From Bacteroidales bacterium (GTDB lineage: Bacteria; Bacteroidota; Bacteroidia; Bacteroidales; PUMT01), in assembly GCA_007134675.1 (NCBI GenBank), contig SLKJ01000169.1, forward strand, positions 1-32,889: a DNA stretch of 32,889 bases. Reading direction: 5' to 3'. Position 1 is the first letter of the stretch. The number at the start of each line of letters is the position of its first letter. The notes beneath the pieces were generated by a model. It saw only the letters and a list, made by a program, of their open reading frames with translations. It ran no database searches and had not been told where the DNA came from. Shown here piece after piece: positions 18,001 through 25,329 of this stretch. A program made the translations under genes and the position numbers.

Positions 18001-18852
18001 ATGGAATATACAGGTTTTGAAGATTTGAAAAACAGGGTATGCGTTATTACCGGGGGAGCCGGGGTATTGGGATCCTCCATGGCTGAAGCTCTTTCCGCAG
18101 CAGGTGTAAAAACTGCAGTTATTGATCTGAACAATGAAGCTGCAACTTCTCTTGCCGGAAAACTGGAGAGTAAATTTGGTGTTGAATCTGTTGGTGTTGC
18201 TGCCAGTGTTCTCGACAGAGAGTCACTGAATGACGCACACGGGGTAATTGTTGAGCGTTTCGGAAAGATTGATTACCTTGTCAATGCTGCAGGAGGAAAC
18301 TCACCTAAGGCAACTACCCGGGTTGAGCAGATTGACAGGGCAGGAAAAAGTGATATAACAGGGAACTTTTTCGGACTGGATATTGAAGGCTTCAGGCAGG
18401 TATTTGATCTTAACTTTATGGGTACACTGCTTCCCACCATGGTGTTTGGGGGTAGTATGACAGAGCGCGGAAGTGGTGTTATAATCAACATATCATCAAT
18501 GAATGCTTTCAAACCTCTTACAAAGATCCCTGCATACTCTGCCGCAAAGTCATCTATCAACAATTTTACACAGTGGCTTGCAGTCCACTTCGGTAAAACC
18601 GGGGTTCGTGTCAATGCCATTGCCCCTGGCTTCTTCCTTACAGACCAGAACAGGTTCCTGCTTACCGATAAAAATACCGGGGCACTTACTCCAAGGGGAG
18701 AAAAGATCATAGCAAACACCCCGGTGGGGAAATTCGGCCAGCCGGAAGATCTTAACGGGGCACTGCTGTTTTTGCTCTCTGATATTTCATCATTTGTAAA
18801 CGGGGTGGTGCTTCCTGTCGATGGCGGGTATAGTGCCTTTGGAGGGGTATAG
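18001..18852 (+). CDS. SDR-family oxidoreductase, probable D-fructuronate reductase (mannonate forming)
   Basis: The 283-residue short-chain dehydrogenase has the cofactor loop TGGAGVLG (residues 17-24), NAAGG (95-99), and the catalytic S165/S166, Y179 and K183 in YSAAK. The C-terminus PVDGGYSAFGGV and the long insertion around residues 105-130 resemble the SDR group annotated as D-mannonate oxidoreductases in Bacteroidota, which replace the unrelated classic UxuB. The reaction would be D-fructuronate plus NAD(P)H to D-mannonate in the cytoplasm. It is 67 bp after the regulator and 33 bp before the PFK. A gluconate 5-dehydrogenase-like activity is the main alternative, and the substrate is inferred from context. 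Confidence 0.82.
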   Translation: MEYTGFEDLKNRVCVITGGAGVLGSSMAEALSAAGVKTAVIDLNNEAATSLAGKLESKFGVESVGVAASVLDRESLNDAHGVIVERFGKIDYLVNAAGGNSPKATTRVEQIDRAGKSDITGNFFGLDIEGFRQVFDLNFMGTLLPTMVFGGSMTERGSGVIINISSMNAFKPLTKIPAYSAAKSSINNFTQWLAVHFGKTGVRVNAIAPGFFLTDQNRFLLTDKNTGALTPRGEKIIANTPVGKFGQPEDLNGALLFLLSDISSFVNGVVLPVDGGYSAFGGV

Positions 18853-18885
18853 AATAAAACAACAAAAACAAAAAATATTTCAATT

Positions 18886-20166
18886 ATGGCGAAAAATGTA
18901 ATCGTTGCTCAGTCAGGCGGACCGTCGCCGGTAATTAATAATTCACTCAGAGGTATAGTCGAAGCATGCCGCATGTTTCCCGCTGAATTCGGAAAGGTTT
19001 ACGCCGGATGGCATGGTATTGAGGGTGTACTCAGGGAAGAGCTGCTCGATCTTTCTTCCCAGCCCGAAGAGGAGATATCTCTTTTACGTACTACACCCGC
19101 CGCCGGCAGCATAGGTACCTGCAGGTACAAGCTGAAGGATAACCAGGACAAGGATTTTGAGCGGGTTATAGATGTACTCAGGGCTCACGATGTCGGATAC
19201 TTTTTTTACATTGGCGGCAATGATTCACAACATACTGCCTTCAAGGTAAGTGAGCTGGCAAGGGAGCGGGGACTCGGACTGGTGGCCGCTGGTGTCCCTA
19301 AAACCATCGACAATGATGTGGGCGACAGTGAGTTCAAGCTTATAGATCACACTCCCGGATATGGCAGTGTGGCCAGATACTGGTCGCATATCATCCAGAA
19401 TGCCAACGAAGAGAACATGGGTTCATCGCCAGCCGATCCGGTGCTGGTGATACAGGCAATGGGGCGGAAAATAGGGTTTATTCCTGCCGCAGCGCGTCTT
19501 GCTGACCCTGACAGGAAAATGCCTTTGCAGATCTACCTTACCGAATCAGGGGTTACACTGGAACAGATGGCCGACAATATCAATGATCAGCTCAATAAGG
19601 ATGGCCGTTGCATTGTAGTTGTAAGTGAGGGCTTTGATGTGGGTGACATAGGAGAGATAAAGGATGCATTCGGGCACACCTCATTCGGATCAAGCAAGGT
19701 GTCGGTCTATCAGAGTATTGTCAATTATCTTAACAGCAAAGGAATCAAGGCCAGGGGTGCGGCCAGGGGACAGGTTATGGGTACTGATCAGCGCGATACC
19801 ATGATCTATGCTTCAACTGTTGATCTTGAGGAAGCCTACAAGGTGGGACAGAAAGCCGTTGATATTGCCCTTAACGAAGGAAACGGCTGGATGGCAACCA
19901 TACTGAGGGAGCCGGGATTTATTTATAATGTCAGATATGATAAGGTGCCTCTTGAGAAGGTGGCCCTGTCGGAGAGATTCTTTCCAAAGGATTGGATTGC
20001 GCCCGGAGGCATTGATGTAACAGATGCCTTTGTACGCTATGCCAGGCCGCTGATTGGCGAGGACTGGGTGTCGGTGCCCCTCATTGGGGGCATACAGAGG
20101 TTTGCCCGCCTTTTGCCTCTGTTTGCAAAGAAAAGACTCCCCGAATATATGCCCCAGGCTTATTGA
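18886..20166 (+). CDS. Phosphofructokinase, predicted pyrophosphate-dependent type
   Basis: The 426-residue product belongs to the PFK family: AQSGGPSPVINNS at the N-terminus, YIGGNDS (108-114) and VPKTIDND (137-144). Two positions separate ATP from PPi users. Here the residue matching E. coli G104 is D113 and that matching G124 is K139, both typical of PPi-PFK. The preceding Asp is replaced by N112, giving GGND instead of GGDD. The enzyme reversibly phosphorylates fructose-6-phosphate, and PPi-PFKs can also use sedoheptulose-7-phosphate. It is embedded in the uronate operon and shares it with an FBA gene. The phosphate donor is inferred from these residues. Confidence 0.88.
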   Translation: MAKNVIVAQSGGPSPVINNSLRGIVEACRMFPAEFGKVYAGWHGIEGVLREELLDLSSQPEEEISLLRTTPAAGSIGTCRYKLKDNQDKDFERVIDVLRAHDVGYFFYIGGNDSQHTAFKVSELARERGLGLVAAGVPKTIDNDVGDSEFKLIDHTPGYGSVARYWSHIIQNANEENMGSSPADPVLVIQAMGRKIGFIPAAARLADPDRKMPLQIYLTESGVTLEQMADNINDQLNKDGRCIVVVSEGFDVGDIGEIKDAFGHTSFGSSKVSVYQSIVNYLNSKGIKARGAARGQVMGTDQRDTMIYASTVDLEEAYKVGQKAVDIALNEGNGWMATILREPGFIYNVRYDKVPLEKVALSERFFPKDWIAPGGIDVTDAFVRYARPLIGEDWVSVPLIGGIQRFARLLPLFAKKRLPEYMPQAY

Positions 20167-20277
20167 TCCGGGATTGCATTTCTGGCTTTCGCGGAAATAT
20201 GCATTCGGCGCAAACTGGATATAAATAACATACAATAGAATAAGTACAACAATAATTTAAATTTAATAACCAGGATC

Positions 20278-21168
20278 ATGTCACAATCACACAATTTACA
20301 GGATCAGCTCAAAAACCTCCAGCCGCAGAAGGAATTCTTCATTGGTATTGATTCCGACGGGTGTGTTTTTGATACAATGGAGATCAAACAGAAGGAATGC
20401 TTTTGTCCGAATTTCATCAGATTTTACAATCTGCAGAGGATTTCAAAATATGCCCGTGAAACCTGGGAGTTTGTGAATCTTTACTCCAAAACAAGGGGAG
20501 TAAACAGGTTCAAGGCATTGCTGGAGGCGGTAAAGCTGTTGCATGAGAGGAAAGAGGTAAAAGCCAGAAAAGCCGCCCTGCCCGATATGAGTGCTCTCGC
20601 AAAATGGGTGTCGAAAGAGACCAAACTCGGTAATCCGGCCCTGGAGAGTTATGCCGCGCAGGTAAATGATCCCCGGATAACACTGACATTACAGTGGTCA
20701 AAAAAGGTAAATCAGGATATTGCCGACATGGTATACGGCATCAACCCCTTTCCGCTGGTTGAAGAGTCGCTTGCAAAGCTTACCACAAAAGCTGATTCCA
20801 TAGTGGTATCCCAGACTCCTGTCGAGGCTTTGAAAAGAGAGTGGGAAGAGAACGATGTTGATAAATATGTTCACGTGATAGCGGGTCAGGAGTATGGTAC
20901 CAAGACGGAACATCTTGCACTTGCAGCAAAGGGTAAATATCCTGACAACAAAATTCTCATGATAGGAGATGCCCCCGGCGATTATAAGGCTGCAACATCC
21001 AATGGTGTACTGTTCTATCCGGTTAACCCGGGCCATGAAGAGGAGTCGTGGGACAGGTTTTACAATGAAGCCCTGGAGAGGTTTTTCAGCGGAAACTACC
21101 AGGGTGATTATGAAGACAGTCTTATTGAAGAGTTCAACAGTTACCTGCCGGAGAAGCCTTCGTGGTAA
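20278..21168 (+). CDS. HAD-superfamily hydrolase
   Basis: The 296-residue protein has all four HAD motifs: DSDGCVFD with nucleophile D25 and acid D27, S178 in VVSQTPVEAL, K209 in GTKTEH, and MIGDAPGDYKAA with D231 and D235. A helical cap of about 120 residues lies between motifs I and II, larger than in the small phosphoglycolate phosphatases. The protein probably dephosphorylates a phosphorylated sugar or sugar acid, but the substrate cannot be told from sequence. It lies 111 bp after the PFK and 123 bp before the LarA-like gene. I do not recognise a named subfamily. Confidence 0.82.
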   Translation: MSQSHNLQDQLKNLQPQKEFFIGIDSDGCVFDTMEIKQKECFCPNFIRFYNLQRISKYARETWEFVNLYSKTRGVNRFKALLEAVKLLHERKEVKARKAALPDMSALAKWVSKETKLGNPALESYAAQVNDPRITLTLQWSKKVNQDIADMVYGINPFPLVEESLAKLTTKADSIVVSQTPVEALKREWEENDVDKYVHVIAGQEYGTKTEHLALAAKGKYPDNKILMIGDAPGDYKAATSNGVLFYPVNPGHEEESWDRFYNEALERFFSGNYQGDYEDSLIEEFNSYLPEKPSW

Positions 21169-21291
21169 CAAATAATAGTTACCCGCCGGTAAGATCAGGG
21201 ATATCAATGCAGTCAGACACTCAGGGTAAGGCGTTGGCTTTGGAATAACAAGGTTGAACTAAACATTAGAAATAACAAATAAATTGCTGTT

Positions 21292-22578
21292 ATGCTATAT
21301 TTTGCGCGTGGTTCGGAAAACGATACACTCACATCGCATGATCTGCAGAGTGGTTTGAATGAAGCCCTGGATAAACTTGGCAGCAGGAAAAAAGTTCTTG
21401 CCATTCCGCCCGATTTTACCCGGTACCACTCCCGTGCCGGTGAACTGACATCCTGTCTTTACAATTATTACGGTAAAGCGCTTACTGATGTTCTGCCTGC
21501 ACTGGGTACCCATTTTGCGATGACCGGTGAAGAGATCGAAAAGATGTTTCCCGGTGTTCCTGATTCTCTTTTCAGGGTACATAAATGGAGGACCGATATA
21601 GTTACACTTGGTGAGGTGCCGGGCAGCTTTCTGAGTGAGGTGTCAGAAGGAAGGGTTGATTACCCCTGGCCGGCCCAGGTCAATAAGCTGCTTGTTGACG
21701 GAGATCATGACCTGATACTGTCGATCGGACAGGTGGTGCCCCACGAGGTTACCGGTATGGCAAACTATAATAAGAATGTGCTGGTCGGCACCGGTGGTGC
21801 TGAAGGGATCAACAAGAGCCATTTTCTCGGTGCCGCTTATGGAATGGAAAGGATGATGGGTAGGGCTGATACTCCTGTGCGTAAGGTGCTTAACTATGCA
21901 TCGGATAAATATACTGCCCATCTTCCAATAGTTTATGTGCTCACAGTAGTGGGTACAGGTGGAGATGGTAAACTTAAAACCCGGGGGTTGTTCATTGGTG
22001 ATGATCATGAGTGTTTTTATAAGGCGGCGGAGTTGTCGCTTAAGGTAAACTTTACCATGCTGGAGAAACCGCTGAAGAAAGTGGTGGTCTATCTGGATCC
22101 AGATGAGTTCAAAAGCACCTGGCTCGGCAACAAAAGCATCTACCGCACAAGAATGGCGATTGCTGACGGAGGGGAGCTTATCGTGCTGGCACCGGGACTC
22201 CGGCAGTTTGGAGAGGACAGTGAGATTGACAGTTTGATCCGCCGATACGGCTACCTCACAACACCTGAGATCCTTAAGCTTGTTGATGAGAATGAAGATC
22301 TCAGGGGTAATCTGAGCGCTGCGGCCCACCTGATACACGGTTCAACTGAAGGGCGGTTCACCGTCACCTATTGTCCGGGCCATCTGAGCAGTGAAGAGAT
22401 CAGTGCTGTTAACTATTCATACGGGAGTCTGGATGAAATGACCGGGAAATATGACCCCCGGCTCCTTAAGGATGGAATTAATATCACTGCTGACGGCGAG
22501 GAAGTATTTTATATATCCAATCCCGCGCTGGGTTTATGGTCTTCGCGCGACAGGTTTGAAACTGGCTGTAAACCATAA
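21292..22578 (+). CDS. LarA-like nickel-pincer hydroxyacid racemase/epimerase
   Basis: The 428-residue protein belongs to the lactate racemase superfamily. The recognised LarA catalytic positions are all present: DFTR (41-44), H74 in GTHFAMT, H151 in VVPHE, K161 in NYNKNVL (the lysine that holds the nickel-pincer nucleotide), and H177 in NKSHF (nickel ligand). The spacings H151-K161-H177 (10 and 16) equal those of LarA H174-K184-H200. The family inverts the carbon next to the carboxylate of 2-hydroxyacids, and some members act on sugar acids such as D-gluconate. In this operon the likely job is C2 epimerisation of a hexonate, for instance mannonate/gluconate. The cofactor genes larB, larC and larE are not in the window. 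Confidence 0.85.
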   Translation: MLYFARGSENDTLTSHDLQSGLNEALDKLGSRKKVLAIPPDFTRYHSRAGELTSCLYNYYGKALTDVLPALGTHFAMTGEEIEKMFPGVPDSLFRVHKWRTDIVTLGEVPGSFLSEVSEGRVDYPWPAQVNKLLVDGDHDLILSIGQVVPHEVTGMANYNKNVLVGTGGAEGINKSHFLGAAYGMERMMGRADTPVRKVLNYASDKYTAHLPIVYVLTVVGTGGDGKLKTRGLFIGDDHECFYKAAELSLKVNFTMLEKPLKKVVVYLDPDEFKSTWLGNKSIYRTRMAIADGGELIVLAPGLRQFGEDSEIDSLIRRYGYLTTPEILKLVDENEDLRGNLSAAAHLIHGSTEGRFTVTYCPGHLSSEEISAVNYSYGSLDEMTGKYDPRLLKDGINITADGEEVFYISNPALGLWSSRDRFETGCKP

Positions 22579-22587
22579 TGATCAGTT

Positions 22588-22601
22588 CCGGGCTAGCCCG
22601 G
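22588..22601. other. G/C-rich 14-bp palindrome in the larA-like/pdxB gap
   Basis: CCGGGCTAGCCCGG is perfectly self-complementary and is followed closely by TTTTA. It lies in a gap of only 31 bp. It might be a weak attenuator or processing signal that lowers expression of the downstream genes; as an RNA hairpin it would have to open a small loop at the CTAG centre. Confidence 0.35.
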
Positions 22602-22609
22602 GTTTTATA

Positions 22610-23740
22610 ATGATTAAGATCGTTGCAGATAATAAGATCCCGTTCCTCAGAGGTGTACTTGAACAGTGTGCCCGTATCGTCTATTTCCCCGGAAGGGAAA
22701 TATCAAAGGAGCATATCGGTGATGCCGATGCGCTTATTGTGAGGACACGGACCAGGTGCGACAAGCGGCTTCTCGGCGGTACGCCGGTCAGATACATTGC
22801 CACTGCCACCATAGGCTTTGACCATATTGACACCGGTTACTGCAGCGCAAACGGTATCGCATGGAGCAATGCCCCGGGCTGCAACTCCGGATCGGTAATG
22901 CAGTATATTGCTTCTGCACTGGCCTCTGTTTCAGATAATGACGGTAGAAGATTCGGAGATCTCACGCTGGGAATTGTGGGTGTTGGGCATGTCGGGAAAA
23001 AAATTGAGAAGCTGGCGCGCATACTGGGAATGAGGGTTTTGCTGAATGATCCTCCCAGGGAGAGGGCTGAGGGCAGGGGTAGCTTTGTTCCGCTTGAAGC
23101 TCTTCTTGAGGGATCGGATATTGTTACCATGCATGTGCCGCTTAACCGGGAGGGGGAGGACTGTACGGTACATATGGCGGACAGCGGTTTTTTCGGCAGG
23201 ATGAGAAAGGGAGGCTGGTTTATCAACACAGCAAGAGGTGAGGTAATGAATTCCCGGGCACTTCTTGAGGCACTCCGGAGCGGACATCTTGCAGGCACCG
23301 TTATTGACGTGTGGGAAAATGAACCTGTTATTGACAGGGAACTGCTTGACAGGGCATATATTGCCACACCGCATATTGCAGGTTACTCGCTTGACGGCAA
23401 GGCCAATGGAACTGCGCAGAGCGTAAGGTCTGTAAGTGAGTTTTTTAAAATAGGGATCGGCGACTGGTACCCGGAGATACCTTCTCCTGCCGGTGCGGTG
23501 GTCCGCTTTGATGGGGATCCCGGTGATCCCGGCCAGCCGGATCAGCTTATCAAAAGTCTGTTCATGCACACTTATGATATAATGGCTGACAGCAAAAGGC
23601 TAAAGGCCGCCCCTGAAAGATTTGAACAATTAAGGGATGACTATCCCCCGCGCAGGGAGTTTCATGCATATAGGCTCGACTTTGAAGATCCTGCAGATCC
23701 CGCCAGTGAAAAATTGCGGGAACTTGGTTTCAGGTTTTGA
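22610..23740 (+). CDS. pdxB: 4-phosphoerythronate dehydrogenase-like D-2-hydroxyacid dehydrogenase
   Basis: I chose the ATG at 22610, since the longer frame from 22451 overlaps the LarA-like gene and lacks family similarity. The 376-residue product has ATATIGFDHIDT, NAPGCNSGSV, the NAD loop GIVGVGHVGKKI (121-132), and the catalytic triad R209 (NTARGE), E238 (WENEP) and H255 (TPHIAG). The C-terminal extension with PRREFHAYRL matches PdxB, which oxidises 4-phospho-D-erythronate in pyridoxal phosphate biosynthesis. The setting, 31 bp after the LarA-like gene and 55 bp before gnd, is unusual for a vitamin gene. An alternative is an oxidoreductase acting on another 2-hydroxy sugar acid. Confidence 0.82.
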   Translation: MIKIVADNKIPFLRGVLEQCARIVYFPGREISKEHIGDADALIVRTRTRCDKRLLGGTPVRYIATATIGFDHIDTGYCSANGIAWSNAPGCNSGSVMQYIASALASVSDNDGRRFGDLTLGIVGVGHVGKKIEKLARILGMRVLLNDPPRERAEGRGSFVPLEALLEGSDIVTMHVPLNREGEDCTVHMADSGFFGRMRKGGWFINTARGEVMNSRALLEALRSGHLAGTVIDVWENEPVIDRELLDRAYIATPHIAGYSLDGKANGTAQSVRSVSEFFKIGIGDWYPEIPSPAGAVVRFDGDPGDPGQPDQLIKSLFMHTYDIMADSKRLKAAPERFEQLRDDYPPRREFHAYRLDFEDPADPASEKLRELGFRF

Positions 23741-23795
23741 TGTGCTGTGATGAGGAGCAAATACAATTACATAATTATTAACTAAAACTACTAAA

Positions 23796-25250
23796 ATGAA
23801 GGAAAAAGCAGATATCGGACTGGTGGGTCTTGCCGTAATGGGTGAGAACCTTGTACTGAATATGGAAAGCAAAGGTTTCACAGTGGCCGTGTATAACAGG
23901 ACTGCCTCAAAGGTTGATCAGTTTACAGGTGGCAGGGGAAAAGGGAAAAATATCATTGGAACACGAACCCTTCAGGAACTGGTTGACTCACTTGAGCGGC
24001 CGCGTAAAATAATGCTTATGATCAAGGCAGGCAAGCCGGTTGATGATTTCATTGAGCAGATAATACCTTACCTGGATAAGGGAGATGTGCTGATAGACGG
24101 AGGAAACTCACATTTTCCGGATACGAACCGTCGCACGGCATATCTTGAGGACAAAGGGTTTCTTTATATCGGGACTGGTGTTTCAGGCGGAGAGGAGGGA
24201 GCTCTCAAAGGCCCGTCAGTAATGCCCGGTGGGTCAAAGGCTGCATGGCCACTGGTAAAGGAAATATTTCAGGGCATTGCCGCTAAAGTGCCGGACGGAA
24301 CACCTTGCTGTGACTGGGTAGGGGAGGATGGTGCGGGCCATTTTGTTAAGATGGTGCATAATGGGATTGAATATGGCGACATGCAGCTTATTTGCGAGGC
24401 CTACCATATAATGAAAGATATCCTGGGTATGTCGGCAGATGAAATGCATGAGGTCTTAAGGGACTGGAACGAAGGTGAGCTTGACAGTTACCTTATAGAG
24501 ATAACAAGGGATATTCTGGCATTTAAGGATGAAGATGGCAAGCCCATGGTGGACAAGATTCTTGACACCGCAGGTCAGAAGGGGACCGGTAAATGGACCG
24601 GAATAACAGCTCTTGACCTTGGTGTGCCTCTTACCCTGATTGGTGAGTCGGTGTTTTCAAGGTGCCTCTCGGCACAGAAAAATGAGAGAGTTGAAGCCTC
24701 AGAGATCCTGAAGGGGCCTGAACCTGATTTTTCGGGCAACCGGGTTGAATTTATTGAAGATCTGCGGCAGGCCCTTTACGCATCAAAGATGGTTTCGTAT
24801 GCACAGGGTTATGTTCTTATGCGTGAAGCAGCAAAGGAGTACGGATGGGATCTTAATTACGGCGGTATTGCCCTCATGTGGAGGGGAGGATGTATCATCC
24901 GTTCGGTATTCCTTGGCAAGATAAAGGAGGCATTCGACAAGGATCCCCAATTGAAGAACCTTCTGCTCGATCCGTTCTTTAAAGAGACCCTCCACCGGGC
25001 CCAGGAAAGCTGGAGAAAGGTGGTCGCTTCAGCAGTCATCAGCGGCATACCGGTGCCTGCTCTCAGCTCGGCACTCTGCTATTTTGACGGCTACAGGAGC
25101 GAAAGACTTCCTGCCAATCTGCTGCAGGCACAAAGGGACTATTTTGGTGCCCATACATACGAGAGAATCGACAGGCCGCGGGGCGAATTTTTCCATACCA
25201 ACTGGACGGGCCGGGGAGGCACTACAGCTTCGTCCAGCTACAATGTATGA
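23796..25250 (+). CDS. gnd: 6-phosphogluconate dehydrogenase, decarboxylating
   Basis: The 484-residue product is a full-length long-type enzyme. It shows GLAVMGENL (11-19) for cofactor binding, NRT at 34-36 whose arginine indicates NADP preference, DGGNSHFPDT, GTGVSGGEEGA, and the catalytic segment HFVKMVHNGIEYGDMQ with K185 and E192. It converts 6-phosphogluconate to ribulose-5-phosphate, CO2 and NADPH in the cytoplasm. Usually it sits with zwf and pgl in the Bacteroidota; here neither is in the window, and instead it follows the LarA-like and PdxB-like genes. That suggests its substrate comes from gluconate rather than glucose-6-phosphate. Confidence 0.97.
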   Translation: MKEKADIGLVGLAVMGENLVLNMESKGFTVAVYNRTASKVDQFTGGRGKGKNIIGTRTLQELVDSLERPRKIMLMIKAGKPVDDFIEQIIPYLDKGDVLIDGGNSHFPDTNRRTAYLEDKGFLYIGTGVSGGEEGALKGPSVMPGGSKAAWPLVKEIFQGIAAKVPDGTPCCDWVGEDGAGHFVKMVHNGIEYGDMQLICEAYHIMKDILGMSADEMHEVLRDWNEGELDSYLIEITRDILAFKDEDGKPMVDKILDTAGQKGTGKWTGITALDLGVPLTLIGESVFSRCLSAQKNERVEASEILKGPEPDFSGNRVEFIEDLRQALYASKMVSYAQGYVLMREAAKEYGWDLNYGGIALMWRGGCIIRSVFLGKIKEAFDKDPQLKNLLLDPFFKETLHRAQESWRKVVASAVISGIPVPALSSALCYFDGYRSERLPANLLQAQRDYFGAHTYERIDRPRGEFFHTNWTGRGGTTASSSYNV

Positions 25251-25329
25251 CAATTGCTCAAATTATCTTAAATTTGCGCAGGATTAGGAAAATCTGTTTA
25301 TATTTTAAAACAACTTCAATAATAAAATC

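Noticed and set aside
21643-22338. Minus-strand frame of 231 codons within the LarA-like gene
   Set aside because: It lies entirely opposite a recognisable enzyme and resembles no family.
22451-22609. Longer start for the PdxB-like gene
   Set aside because: This upstream part overlaps the LarA-like coding sequence in another frame and has no similarity to the family; the ATG at 22610 gives the usual N-terminus.
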